Source: Pseudoips prasinana
Lineage: Eukaryota > Arthropoda > Insecta > Lepidoptera > Nolidae
Direction of reading: 5' to 3'
Assembly (NCBI GenBank): GCA_951640165.1
Contig: OX621265.1
Location: 22,023,001 to 22,087,000, forward strand
Length of the DNA: 64,000 nucleotides
In this document: in pieces, positions 32,158-43,389 of the stretch
Layout: every line of letters begins with the position of its first letter
Position numbering within the stretch: the stretch's first letter is position 1
Made by a program: the position numbers and the translations under genes
Notes under the pieces: model-generated
Told to the model about the DNA's origin: nothing
What the model saw: the letters and a program-made list of their open reading frames with translations, nothing else
Databases searched by the model: none

Positions 32158-32689
32158 CTGCAAACAAGAATAACAATAAGTCTAATACCGAGTCGAAATC
32201 CCCTACCAATTAAGGATGTTGGATAAGGACCCAGGCAAATTAAGTCTGATAACACTTCCCGAGGACCGACGGTGTGTAAATCACCGCAGCCAATCCCGTA
32301 GTTAAGTAAACATCTAAAATAAGTGATAAAGGCGAACGTCGGTGGTAAGTACGGGAATCTTCGCGCTAATTTGAGGTACAATTTACAGCGTAAATATGTC
32401 ATTGCGTATGTTTATTACTTATTAATTATTATAGATAATTACGATAAATCCAATGGCGGACTATTTGATGGAGATCATGACCTAATTGCGCTATCATTCA
32501 GAAGTGTCTTACTAAAAGAGAGGTAGGGCACAGCGTTGATTCGCTCAAAGAGCAGCCCGACTGGGGAAGTACGCCTTACAGAAGACATTCCTTTATAATA
32601 ACGTTAATATCTTAATGTTGTGTTTCTGCGTGTGAGTAAGGTCGCCCGAGCTTATCGGGGTGGGGGGAAAGGACAGCAACACTTGTTTG

Positions 32690-32820
32690 CTGACTCTTCT
32701 AAAGGCCGGCAACGCACTCGCGGCGACTGGTGCTGTGAGTGTCCACGGGCGGTGGTAATCACTTACCATCAGGTGAATCACTTGCACGTTTGTCGCGCTC
32801 TTATATAATAAAAATGTATT
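32690..32820 (+). mobile_element. 3' end of a non-LTR element, copy of 11420-11547 type
   Basis: AAAGGCCGGCAACGCACTCG through GGCGGTGGTAATCACTTACC to CACTTGCACGTTTGTC, lacking clear coding sequence. Confidence 0.65.
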
Positions 32821-33261
32821 TAGGAGTTTTTGGAGAGCGTTTACCAACAAAATCCTGCCGTGAGCTTCCCTAATTCTTTTTGGGAGGCCTTTCTATCGAC
32901 TACCAAATTGAACCATTAGTGAGGTAAAACCAGGTGCGAGTCGGACTCGCACATGAAGGGTTCCGTAGCAGCAAGTATTTCAGTTGATTAAATGAAAGCA
33001 AATTGCGGTTTAAAACGTATTAAAAAAAACTACTTGCTACATCTCGTTCAAACCAATTTTTGTTGTTAGTTTCTATGGTAATGTATATCATATATTTTTT
33101 TTTAGTTTTATCATTCTCTTATTTTAGAAGTTACTCGGGGGGGGACACATTTTACCACTTTGGAAGTGTCTCTCGCGCAAACTATTCAGTTTAGATAAAA
33201 ATGATATTAGGAACCTTAATATGATTTTTGAAGACCTATCCATAGAACCTATCCATTAAGT

Positions 33262-34532
33262 TCGGCTTCCTATGCTGTCTGGAAAATAAGGCAATTGTCA
33301 GATGAACAAACTGCTAGATTAGTGTATTTCGCGTACTTTCATAGCATTATGTCGTATTCTGCTGTGGGGTTCGGCGGCTGACATAGGTACTATTTTTGTA
33401 TTGCAGAAAAGAGCAGTCAGAGCCATTTATGGTTTAGGCAGTCGCGATTCTTTGCGAAATTTGTTTAAAGAAATAAATATACTTACTGTGCCATCGGAAT
33501 ATATATATCAGAATATAATGTTTGTTAGAAAAAATATTCATAATTATAAAAAGAAAAGTGAACTGCATAATATAAATACTAGGAATAAAAACAAACTAGC
33601 CATGCCAGGCTTTAGAGTAAGCAAAACTAATAAATCATTTTTAGGAAATTGTATTAGGTTTTATAACAAGCTTCCTGCTCAAATTACTGATCTGCCTGAC
33701 ACAAGTTTTAAAACACATATTAAACGTATACTTATGGCTAGGGGTTATTACACCACTAAAGAGTACATCGATGACAAAGACGTCTGGCTCTCACTTCCTA
33801 CCTGCACATTGCTCGCTGGAGATCTTGTAGCCATATAGACATGACTGATCTGCTGTGTTACGTGAACTATCTGTAAATGATTGCTATCATATACTTAATT
33901 TAAAATTATTGACTCTGTCTCAAAATGAATAATGTTATTGTTTCGAAGTTTTTCTTTTGTATACCTAAATATAATCTAAACTAATAAGCATTCAGACAAC
34001 CGATCGAGCATATATTGTGTTTGCCTACTAAATAATTACTCTAATTGGACCAAATCCCGTGTTCATGCCCGCTTGAGTATGTTTCGCCGGACCGTCTCAA
34101 CTGGGTCGTGTTGAAACCGGTAGTAGATGAACCCACTGAGTTTGTTTCGCTGGGTCTTCTCAGTTGGGGCGCATTGGATCCGGTGGTAGCATTAAAGCGC
34201 GACCGTCGTTATTAACACAAGGTCCGTCATAATAATAATACCTTTAATATAGACAGAACCATTGACAATATGTAGTAAAAATATTAGACTTAAACTAGAT
34301 AATTAAACATAATCTCTTGACAATAACTTGATACGAGCTAGCTAAATATTATTTCTGTAATAAAATAAATTTTATAAATGTTTTCATACAAGATGTACCT
34401 AAATATCTATGTTACTAGAAATAATATCTAATGTATACAACTATATTACTACAAACATGTTCTGACTATTTACAAGCGCTTTTTTAAAGTCTACTTGAAT
34501 AAAAACCTTTTTTATTTTTATTTTATTTTACA
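33262..34532 (+). mobile_element. Family 1 CR1/Jockey-like element, 5'-truncated copy
   Basis: Starts inside the reverse-transcriptase C-terminal region (codons of SASYAVWKIRQLSD) and runs through the 3' UTR to a TTTTATTTTA tail. It appears almost identical to the reverse copy at 45257-47075 over the shared 1.27 kb, so one or both are recent. Confidence 0.9.
33401..33838 (+). pseudogene. Family 1 ORF2 C-terminus
   Basis: 145 residues: LQKRAVRAIYGLG, NTRNKNKLAMPGFRV, IRFYNKLPAQITDLP, then YTTKEYIDDKD and the normal stop. A 4-bp loss just upstream (about 33355) shifts the frame relative to the copy at 46450, so this copy is dead. Confidence 0.85.
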
Positions 34533-35241
34533 CCCCACATGATGGGTACGATCAAAAAAATTTTTTTGAGTTTCAGTTCTATGTATGGCGACACCCCAAA
34601 ATTACTGTTCTTTTTCTATTTTTGTGTAAAAATCCAAATGCGGTTTACAGAATACACCTATTTACCAAGTTTCAGCAGCACAGCTCTTATAGTTTCGGAA
34701 AAAAATGGCTGTGACATACGGACGGACAGACAGACATGACGAATCTATAAGGGTTCCGTTTTTTGCCCTTTGGCTACGGAACCCTAAAAAAGACGCTTCT
34801 ACCGGTAACTACATATTTGAAGTATCCGTTGAGATCAGAAAAACATTTTGATTGAACAAAGACATCTTTTTATAAATTGATTGTCATGCCCTGTGAGGGA
34901 TTTCGCAATTGTCACTAGGTGTTTTAGCTGCCAGCAGGACACGCAGCCAGGTTTTGTGGAGAAACGCTAGCCATCTGTGTGCTAAATCTGGACTTTTTAA
35001 AGGGATGCAACACAAAAATTGTTGTATGTAGTTATTTATGTATAGTCCTTAAATCGTTATATCTTCTGTTATATTCTTGTCTTTTTATTCTTTCTTAATT
35101 TAATTGCTTAATTTATCCACAATCATAGCGCTTTTACCATCATTTATCTGCATCACCCAAATGTTGAATAGGAGAAATTGCCTTTGGAATCTGCACATTT
35201 ATGTGCAAGTTTTTAAATAAATAAAATAATATACTTCTTAC

Positions 35242-35367
35242 CTTCAATATCCTCAGTTTCGATTTCGACCTTAACATCATCAGAATCTTCTTGGAATGGT
35301 GCGCCGTCGTTCTCATGCACAGAAATATGTTCTGAGTCAAACTGAGTCGGAGCCTCATCTGAGAATG
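35242..35367 (-). CDS. ZAD zinc-finger gene 2, exon 4 (acidic linker)
   Basis: Acceptor CTTACAG just above 35367, donor GTAAGAAG from 35241 down; 126 nt, phase 1 on both sides. It codes a very acidic peptide with HENDGAPFQEDSDDVKVEIE; VKVE fits the sumoylation consensus. It joins 32157 to form GAHQNN. Confidence 0.75.
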
Positions 35368-35669
35368 CTGTAAGTACCAATCAAAGAACCCACATCAGTA
35401 GACTGTTCCACAGATAAGTATTACAAGTTGGGTAGTAATGGTTTCCATAGAAATGAAATTTCAGTTACAATTGTTTGCAAACCTTCGTGAAGTGCAGGTC
35501 AGACTAGCAAGGAGAGTACGACTCTCTTAGGACACCATGTATTACGACATTGTTGTTTAAGGTATTAAGTAAGTAATAATTTATTCGCATAGAATGTACA
35601 GTTAGACAGTATATATACAGTACAAGTGTTTACAATTGGTATTACAGATATATTATATTCGCAATGCAA

Positions 35670-35760
35670 AGTTGGTCTACACGTATGGCATAGCGGTTAA
35701 GGCAGTCGCCTCGCCAATTGGAGTTCCGCGTTCGATTCCAGGACAACTATTTATGTATGT
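35670..35760 (+). mobile_element. tRNA-like SINE head
   Basis: TGGCATAGCGGTTAAGGCAG (A box) and CGCGTTCGATTCCAGG (B box), 46 bp apart; the acceptor stem does not pair, so a functional tRNA is unlikely. Confidence 0.5.
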
Positions 35761-36059
35761 CACTACTTGGGTCAGTGTAAGGGTGTTTGTTGTGTTTAAA
35801 AAAAAAAGTGTAAATCTAAGTTCAAAACTGTTAAATCTCTTTTGTATCGTCGGCTAGATCGAAGAATTAGAACGCTGTACCAATTCTGGATAGGCGCTCT
35901 GTCGTTCAGCTACGAAAGATATACACTGGCAGATCAATAATACAAATTCACAGTCTTGTCAAAAAGACTTTGAGAGGCGAGCACATTATTTCAACATTGG
36001 ACGCATGAACCAGGACTTCCGGGGAAAAGAGCCACCACCAGAAGAATAATAATATCCTG

Positions 36060-36185
36060 GGACATTATTTACACACCATCTGATCCCAAACTAAGCAGAG
36101 CTTGTATAACTGATATACTACATATACTACATTTATTTTGTAAATACATAATCTTCTTCTTCTTCTTAGCGTGTCGACGACAATC
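36060..36185 (-). mobile_element. SINE tail fragment
   Basis: CTGATCCCAAACTAAGCAGA with ATATACTACATATACTACAT and (TTC)n resembles the body of the SINEs at 1-60 and 15040-15100. Confidence 0.45.
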
Positions 36186-36489
36186 TAAATTAAGTACATA
36201 CATATATAGATAATTACACCCAAAGTAGGTATCGATAAGTATGTAGAAACATGCAGTCCGCACACTGTCTAAGTGTCGCGTCATAGATTGTATACTTATT
36301 TTAGTTCTACCCACACAATCAATCAACTAAAATTGTTACATTTTGGCAATAGTTTAGCTTATCTAAATTAACTACATTTTGCGCATTGTAAGCTACCTTA
36401 TTGTGATTTAAATATCGATACTTAGTTTACTTCTCCTCGAAGTGATTATAAAATTGTAATCTTTGAGAAATAAAGAATTTCGAACCGTT

Positions 36490-36610
36490 TCAAAGTCAGT
36501 ACAATCAGACATGTTCAGCACACAAAAATATCTGTCCGGGGTGGGAATCGAACCTACGACCTGCGGCGTGAAAAGCAAGCATTTTGCAACCACGCCAACA
36601 GGCTCTTCAT
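36490..36610 (-). mobile_element. tRNA-derived SINE copy
   Basis: On the minus strand TGTTGGCGTGGTTGCAAAAT (A-box region) and GTAGGTTCGATTCCCACC (B box), followed by a body like that at 20-120. Confidence 0.6.
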
Positions 36611-36685
36611 AAGGATATTAGCGGTAATTTCTTCATTAAAGTACTTCCAAATACTTATATAACAAAAAAAAAATAAAGAAATCAC

Positions 36686-36797
36686 CTTCATTTTTGACAG
36701 CTGTCATAGTATTGTTGATGACCACACAATATCCGAGATCTACCACTTCCTCTTTGATGTGTGCATTACTATCGAACTCCTCACTCATACTGAAGTG
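36686..36797 (-). CDS. ZAD zinc-finger gene 2, exon 3
   Basis: Acceptor CCGTGCAG just above 36797 and donor GTGATT from 36685 down; 112 nt, phase 0 entry, phase 1 exit. It codes HFSMSEEFDSNAHIKEEVVD and more, with the IKEE sumoylation-type motif. The phase 0 entry fits the phase 0 exit of the ZAD exon 40879-40751, which is why this is read as an internal exon and not as a start at its ATG (36788). Confidence 0.7.
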
Positions 36798-36954
36798 CTG
36801 CACGGCAGTCGCTGACAAGGAAATACAGTTTGACAGTTGATTGTAAATGAGATGACGATCTTGCTGTAAATATACAAAACAAACGTCTAAAGGCAATGTG
36901 TCAGATATTCTCAAAAGAGGAGATGAAAAAACGATTAGCCTTACTTCATCATCA

Positions 36955-37284
36955 TCATATCAGCCACTGCTGGACAAAAGCCTCCCCCAAAGATCTCCAC
37001 AATTGCCGGTCATGCGCTATCCAGCGATTTCCAGCAACCCGCACAAGATCATCAGTCCATCTTGTAGGGGGCCTGCCCACGCTACGTCTTCCGGTTCGTG
37101 GTCGCCACTGGAGAACCTCGCTGCGCCAGCGGCCGTCGGCTCTACAAGCTATGTGCCCCCACTGCCACTTCAGTTTTGCAATTCTTTGGGCTATGTCGGT
37201 GACTTTGGTTCGCCTGCAGATTTCGACATTTCTGATTCGATCCCGCGTAGAAACTCCGAGCATAGCCCTCTCCATTAGCCACAC
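36955..37284 (-). pseudogene. RTE-type reverse-transcriptase C-terminal fragment
   Basis: 109 residues on the minus strand: IAQRIAKLKWQWGHIACR, WRPRTGRRSVGRPPTRWTDD and DRQLWRSLGEAFVQQW, the C-terminus of RTE-like lepidopteran proteins. The C-terminal half is well kept; the RT core is absent. It lies in intron 2 of gene 2. Confidence 0.85.
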
Positions 37285-37894
37285 TTATTTACTACTATAC
37301 AACGTGTAACAGGAAGTGTGAACGTAACTTAAGGGGGTTATAGGGTATCAGGACGGCTACCTATGGACGAAACTTCAAACAGAAATAATCATTTTTTATT
37401 CAACTAGTAATTTATTTTTCTATCGACCACCTAAATCAACAACAAAGATTACCGACATTATGAACAACACTAAAAACTCAGCCGCAAGGGTAATGAATGA
37501 ATGAACCTTACCGCGAACTCTTTGGGTACCTACTACTTAGCCTGTAAATAAAAAGTGTGGTTCTGTACAGTCACATAATTTATTACACGTGTTTATTTTA
37601 AGATTCAATCAAATGTTTAACTGAATTTTTGCTCTAAATTCATATAAATTTGATAACTAGGAAAAATCACTGAATTTAATTTAAAATGATATTCCGCAAG
37701 ATGTTGGATCTAGGAGAAATAAATAATTTAATTGACTTATGTAACTGCAGATATTTTTTTGTGTGTTAAATAGTAAGAATATTAAATTTTTCTTTCAGTA
37801 TGTGAATTTAATCTGGCCGGAAACGAATAGGTACTTAATTTTTAATACAAACTAACCAGATAAACCCACGCGGTACGACTACTGATAAATTACG

Positions 37895-38043
37895 AAAAAA
37901 TATGAATAATGTACTAGGCTCATATGAACATTAGGGGACATTTCGAATTCCGTCCTGATTTTGTCGCAAGGAACTCTAATACGGCGGCGAATACAAAGGA
38001 TTGATGTAGGTAAATAATAAATGGTTAAATATTTTTTAATATT
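37895..38043. repeat. Direct repeat D1, left copy
   Basis: About 150 bp beginning ATATGAATAATGTACTAGGC and ending near TTTTTTAATATTC; repeated at 38409-38559 with roughly 85% identity by eye. Confidence 0.8.
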
Positions 38044-38083
38044 CGGGCCCCGCGCGCCGCGCCATTTGAATGTGTTCGTGTAT

Positions 38084-38404
38084 AACTCATTGGTCTAGCG
38101 GTAGCGTGTTCAACTGCAGATAATAAAGTCCTGGGATCAAATCCCGGGTCGGGCCTAAAAGTGATTATGGGAATAATGAAGTCCTGGGTTCAATTCCCGG
38201 GTCGGGCCAAAAAGTGATTATGGGATTTTTCCGTAAAAAGAAATTTCTCAGTATCAGCCCGAAGTCTGGGAGTTGACGATATTACACCCCCATGCCTCGG
38301 AGAGCACGTAAAGCCGTCGTTCCTGTGCCTGACCTCTTTCCGGTCGTATCTCTAGTCGTCCCATCGGATCATGAGAGTGATGGAATAGAAAGTGCATACA
38401 TACA
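38084..38404 (+). mobile_element. tRNA-derived SINE with duplicated B-box segment
   Basis: Head TTGGTCTAGCGGTAGCGTGT, B box GGGATCAAATCCCGGG, then GGGTTCAATTCCCGGGTCGG repeated about 55 bp on. The body has CCCCATGCCTCGGAGAGCAC and GTCGTCCCATCGGATCATGA. It lies exactly between the two D1 repeats. Confidence 0.65.
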
Positions 38405-38408
38405 AATA

Positions 38409-38559
38409 AAAAAATATGAATAATGTACTAGGCTCATATGAACAGTAGGGGATATTTCAAATTCCGTCCTGATTATATCCAAAGTTACACTAATATGGCG
38501 GCAAAATCAAAGAGTTGATGTAGGTAAATAATAAACGGTTAAATATCTTTTAATATTCA
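38409..38559. repeat. Direct repeat D1, right copy
   Basis: See 37895-38043; spacing about 514 bp. Confidence 0.8.
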
Positions 38560-39529
38560 TGTAAGCGAGCCGCGCGCGTCGTCGATACCTAGGCGGCTCT
38601 TTTGAATGGACTCAAAGACGCCGCCAAAGGGGCCGCGTTCGAAGAAAGCCGCCAAATTCATCAAATATTGTGCAATTCATTTATTTAATAAAAATATTAA
38701 AATCATCAGTTGTTCGTAAACTGCTGTCTATTTAGGTCGTGTTTGGTTACTAAATCGTCTAAAATGTCGTTTAGTAATGAGTAAAGTGTTCCGCGAAATC
38801 CTTAACTATGTCGTTTAGTGATCGTAATAATAGCCTCAGACGTGCACTTTGTGATGATGAGGATTCATAGGTCACAGAATTTAAGGCTGTTTAATTACGA
38901 GGAACCTATGTCGTGAAGGGTACAGTGTCGCGATGGAGGCCACGCCTCTTTATAACTAAGAAACATGAAAGCTTTACGATTCTATGAATATGTTGTACAT
39001 GAGAGAGACTCGTGTAAGTTGACAAGTCTTAGAGTTGAGCTTTCGGTGTCGGTGCAGATTTTAGTGAACGTGAAATAATGAAATTCTTCCATCAGTACTG
39101 AAAACAACTTCAACTAGAAGTTAAACTATAAAAAGGATCTCGTAATGTGTTTGTGTATCACGTACTTATACGATGTAAAGTATCCAATAGCTATTCAGCA
39201 GTGCTATAAATAAAAACATAACTCTAAAATAAAACAAAATATGTGTAGTGAGTGCAATCGGAATCAAACTACCAGGCGTGCATAGAAACACAGAGGTATG
39301 TCAAACAATTTCTAGCGTAAATCAGAATCAGCTGTGCTGTGTTAGTACGGATGTTCGTTATATCGATAAAAATACTTGTCGATATATTGAACGGTATATT
39401 ATTTTACGATCAAGATTAAAATGATGGTATTTCGGTATGAGATTTTGTGTATAGGTAGGCTTAAGGAGACCGTATATGCCCCTTAAGTTACGTTCACTCT
39501 TTCTGTTACACGTTGTATATGGGCAGTGG
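38560..39529. other. Stretch without recognised gene
   Basis: A short GC-rich block (38566-38655) is followed by AT-rich sequence. No motif, RNA gene or repeat could be supported. Confidence 0.45.
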
Positions 39530-39750
39530 TTACCCTAGTGTCAGAGTTGTTCAAGGTGGCCAGTAGTCCCATGACGTGGCTTATCAACTACGGTCTAATG
39601 ACTACAACCAGGACGCATAGCCTTAACATGCCCTCCGAAGCAAAGACTTAAACTACTTTAGTCGTCACCCATCTATGGACTGACCGCGAGCCTAGTTGCT
39701 TAACCTCGCTGATCAATTAAGGACCGGTGAGAGCATCTAGCTATTAGCCT
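39530..39750 (-). repeat. Interspersed repeat R-A, copy 3
   Basis: Carries GAGCCTAGTTGCTTAACCTC and GGACCGGTGAGAGCATCTAG, reverse of the 11140-11310 copy. Confidence 0.6.
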
Positions 39751-40094
39751 GGTAAATAGGGCGCACTAGAAATGAAATAAAAATTGACCACTTACATTTA
39801 CAATTTTTAAAAACAAATTGAGGCATCAGTAAATAGAGCTCTTTGGCTTTAAGATACAGTTAATTACATCTATTTATTTTTATTTTATTTTATTGGCACA
39901 CAAAACAGAATACTATCAATACATGACAGCGAGGTATACATTAAGGTTTAGCTCTAGACAACATTCCTAAAAAAAAGTGTACACAGCATGACAATTTGAG
40001 TTGAACTAAAAGTGACGCAGGCTTTTGTTACCTCTAGTTAGTTAGTTGGGCGATAGGTTTACGCACTTAGCCTCCCAATTGGGCCATTGTGCGT

Positions 40095-40310
40095 GATACT
40101 TGTTTGGCTATTCGAACTATTTTAGTTCCATCCAGAAGTCCAGGAGACCACGAAAGCCTGGCTTGAGGGCCTCCTGCAGTGTCTTCGGATCATTCAGGAA
40201 CTTTGCCCGTTGGTAAGCGACGCTCTTGCAGTGTAGCAGTACGCGTGCTGGTGTTTCTTCATTTTCAATGCACCCTCTGCACAGGGGGCTGTCCGTGACG
40301 CCCTCTTGTT
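40095..40310 (-). pseudogene. Retroelement ORF2 C-terminus with Cys/His motif
   Basis: Minus-strand codons give SPLCRGCIENEETPARVLLH followed by C, then KSVAYQRAKFL and ending FWMELK-stop near 40120. The C-x2-C...H-x-C motif is that of RNase H-bearing elements, with the usual His of 'HVLLHC' changed to Arg. Confidence 0.65.
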
Positions 40311-40324
40311 ACCTCTATCGTGTG

Positions 40325-40650
40325 TCTAGGTCACCATGGATTTAATTCGGAAATTTTTCCGTAGGCAAGAAGCACCATACAAGCCAAACTACGTCACTTC
40401 GGAGGCGCATAAAGCCAGATCCTCTCACCGGTCCGTAAGTGATTGGTGAGGTCAAGCAACTAGGCTCATGATCAGTCCATAGATAAGTGACAACCAAAGT
40501 GGTATAATTTCTGAGGGTCTCCATGCTTCGGAGAGCATGTTAAGATGCCGGTCCCAGTTGTAGTCGTTAAACCATGTCAGAGGCCTACTGAGCAGCTTGG
40601 ACAACTCTGACACTAGGGTAACCACTGACCATACGATAAGTAATAACCAA
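40325..40650 (+). repeat. Interspersed repeat R-A, copy 4 (longest)
   Basis: GAGGTCAAGCAACTAGGCTC, then CGGAGAGCATGTTAAGATGC and CATGTCAGAGGCCTACTGAG; collinear with 11140-11310 and extending further. Confidence 0.6.
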
Positions 40651-40750
40651 TGGGTTGACATACACTAACACACTAATTGTAGCACCGTTATTGCTTGCCA
40701 TCATAAAGAAGTAGCGATGCTTTACCAGTACAAACTGCTGGAGTCCTCAC

Positions 40751-40879
40751 CTGAGTCCCATTTATATATTTGGTAAGCATCTCTTCAGACCTAAAGCATG
40801 TCACCATGAGTCGTTGTGAGTGCTGGAGCCGAGTGTAGCAGATGTAACATGCCAGTAATGATCTGCCCTCAGCCACAAA
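40751..40879 (-). CDS. ZAD zinc-finger gene 2, exon 2 (second half of ZAD)
   Basis: Acceptor TTTGTTCCAG just above 40879, donor GTGAGGAC from 40750 down; 129 nt, phase 0 at both ends. It codes FVAEGRSLLACYICYTRL and LMVTCFRSEEML. ACYIC holds the second Cys pair of the ZAD (zinc-finger-associated domain), a dimerisation module near the N-terminus of insect C2H2 proteins. It joins the YEKLTNYL end of exon 1 without loss. Confidence 0.8.
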
Positions 40880-41044
40880 CTGGAACAAACCAAGACCAAT
40901 TACCAATTTACAAGATGCACAACACATAACTAGCAGCTTGTTCCTCAGGGCTACTGTTACAAACTCTCTAAACTCAACCAGTGACCACAACCTTCTCCTG
41001 AGTTCTAAAGATTTATATATGAGTAAGAGACCAATAAAATTGTG

Positions 41045-41130
41045 ACCGGCAATTGTGGAGATCTTTGGGGGAGGCCTTTGTCCAGCAGAGGACATCTTTC
41101 GGCTGATATGATTAAGATGAAGATGATATA
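41045..41130 (+). mobile_element. RTE-type 3' end
   Basis: CCGGCAATTGTGGAGATCTT, GGGAGGCCTTTGTCCAGCAG and CTTTCGGCTGATATGAT: the last about 80 bp of the RTE-like family seen at 21300-21375. Confidence 0.75.
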
Positions 41131-41159
41131 TGAGTAAAGTGGTGAAGTGCTATTTGTAC

Positions 41160-42630
41160 TGTTGTATTATTTGCTGGACTGACTCAACTGGGCCGTCTCG
41201 GAGCAGTTAGTTGGGCAACCTGCTATCTTTGTGTCGCTGGGTCGTCACAGTTGGAGTGCGCTGGGCGTGTGTGTCTATCTAGCAGGCCCCAACGAGATAT
41301 AGCTATCAACATGTGATAGCTTTTCATAAACACATTATTTTATACCAGAAAGTCTAAATTTTGGATTTGTAAGGTACATAATAATATCAAGCACCTAACA
41401 CTATTGTATGATATAAAAAGTAGTATATAAAAAGGGGCCGCTGGCTAGACATTTAATTAAATAATGAATATCTTCTTAAGTATAGATAGCAGAACAAAGA
41501 TATTTTAGAATTGTAAGGTACATAATAGCAGCTTACTGAGAGCCCTAAGGGGTGATTTGAAAATATACTTGGACCCTGTTGAATCAACTGTGTTCTTGGG
41601 GATCAGTATTGACTCAAAGCTACAATGGAGCCCACAAATTGAAAAACTGTCCGGCAAATCTCTAAGTCTCTAAAGAGGTTAACATTCTAACTGTACCATC
41701 TCAGTATATATAAGAAAACCAACTATATGTGCATAAAAATATTGATTCCTTCTGTAAAAGGAGCGATACACATAATGTAAATACTAGATAAAAGAATAAT
41801 CTCATATTACATACTACCTGTCTCCACACAATACGTAACTCTTATGGGGCAATATATAAGATTCTATAACAATCTTCCCAATAATATTAGAGAATTGTCT
41901 ATGAATAAGTTAAAAGGATTATTAAAGCCAAATTGTGTAGCAGGGCATATTACAAAATTTCTGATTATTTAAGTGATAAAAGTGCTTGGGATTGAGTTGT
42001 TCTGAGTCAACACACATGATTGTCATTAATCTTAAGCATATTATATTTTAAAAAAGGATTCCTACTGAGTTTTCTGGCAGTGTTTCTCAGTAGCTGCCAC
42101 GTCATGCACTGCATGGTAGGGTAAAAAATAATAATAAGGGGCTCTCTAGGTAGACACTTCATAAAAACTTCAATAAATCAAAAACTGTCCATGTACAAAA
42201 TATATCTTATATATTTTCTTCATGTACAAATAATGTGTTTATGAAAAGCTATCACATGTTGATAAATCCCATTGGGGCCTGCTATATAGACTCACACGCA
42301 CTGTGCCCATAGGCACCATTAAAGCATGAGCATAGGTACAAACACAAGGTACAATAATAAGATTGAGTTCTTCAGTCAATATAGAGAGAAATATTCAATC
42401 ATGGTGTAGAAAAATATATTTGAAATTGTAAATATTGTCACTTATAATGTGACAATAAATTAAATAAGCTAGCTACGTAACTTAATCTTTAGTGTCTTAG
42501 ATTAAATATGAATTGCAAATGATTTGATACCATCCACAGATCTAAATCCCTAAATGTAACCATAAATAATTATGTATAGTTCGAACTATTTACAAGTGCT
42601 TTTTTAAGTCTTAGTGAATTAAAACCTTTA
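41160..42630 (+). mobile_element. Old relative of family 1 (RT C-terminus and 3' UTR)
   Basis: 41570-41980 codes, with many stops, VESTVFLGISIDSKLQWSPQ and IEKLSGK, matching VPSTVFLGLTLDSKLQWGPQ of family 1 at 46610-46560. The end at 42575-42630 has ACTATTTACAAGTGC and AATTAAAACC like the family terminus. 41165-41290 holds a separate 3'-UTR piece. In intron 1 of gene 2. Confidence 0.65.
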
Positions 42631-42641
42631 TACTTACTTAC

Positions 42642-42743
42642 CAAATAATTAGTCAGTTTCTCATAGGTGTGTTGCAGATCCGTAGTGAGCGGAAGCATCC
42701 GCATATTTTCAGCTAAGCACACTCTACACATATATTTCTCCAT
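42642..42743 (-). CDS. ZAD zinc-finger gene 2, exon 1 (first half of ZAD)
   Basis: ATG at 42743 in an ACTATGG context; 34 codons to a strong GTAAGTAAG donor (42641 downward), phase 0. It codes MEKYMCRVCLAENMRMLPLT and ends HTYEKLTNYL. CRVC at residues 6-9 is the first zinc-binding pair of the ZAD. With exons at 40879, 36797, 35367 and 32157 every splice phase agrees, giving a ZAD-linker-C2H2 protein of about 365 residues. ZAD proteins of this kind are a large, fast-evolving family in insects; the specific function here is unknown. Confidence 0.8.
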
Positions 42744-43389
42744 AGTTATAACTTCACTTGTTTTCACAGTAAGGTGCAGCCACTGATTTACTGGAGATAA
42801 TACGTAATAATACGTATCGTCACAGGGAATGCGAGTTACTGTGGTTCTGGTAACACATTTCAGTGGTACAAAGTTGTTTCCGTAAGAGTAATCTCTTTAG
42901 TGCAGTTATATTATTTAATAATAATATAAATTGCACTTCGATACCGACGATACTGTATCAAACTGCCAAAAAAAAACAAATAAATAATTTACCACAGTCT
43001 ACGTCAATAATAATGTCACAGTTAACTGTCAGAGAAATTGTGCTACTATACTACCATCGTAGACAGAGTTTCTCTGTCTACGACTACCATAGACTAAACT
43101 TTTTTCCACTCCTTTTATAGAGCAATGGCTCGCACGTCATACGTCCTGTGCATCCGCCAGTCTTAAGTGGTTTTTTTCAACCTTACTAGTAACTTTTCGG
43201 GTTTGTGTTGTAATATTCATTTATTTAGTGATTTAACTTTAAAAAAAAGGCAGGGAAACGGATAGTTTTTACATTAAGTCTCACACTAGGATTTAGATTT
43301 TGGATCACACCAGCAGAGTATTTCCAATAAAACTAAACGTCAGCTCTCTTGGTAGTCTGTGGGATACTCCGCCCAAAGATATTATAATA

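Larger units (their letters stand above)
32915..34795 (+). mobile_element. TIR element (AGGGTTCCGTA ends) split by a retroelement
   Basis: The left half (32915-33255) begins near GAAGGGTTCCGTAGCAG; the right half (34535-34795) ends GGCTACGGAACCCTAAAAA. The ends are mutually inverted, and ACGGACGGACAGACAGACAT precedes the right end, as in a repeat common in moths. The halves are separated by the family 1 copy 33262-34532. Confidence 0.55.

Noticed and set aside
35680..35750. Possible tRNA gene
   Set aside because: A and B boxes exist, but acceptor and anticodon stems do not pair and the sequence continues as a SINE-like body.
36896..37309. Plus-strand frames of 137 and 126 residues
   Set aside because: They are antisense shadows of the RTE-type C-terminus on the minus strand.
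38095..38160. Possible tRNA gene with GGGATCAAATCCC
   Set aside because: The B-box part is tandemly duplicated and followed by a SINE body; no full cloverleaf.
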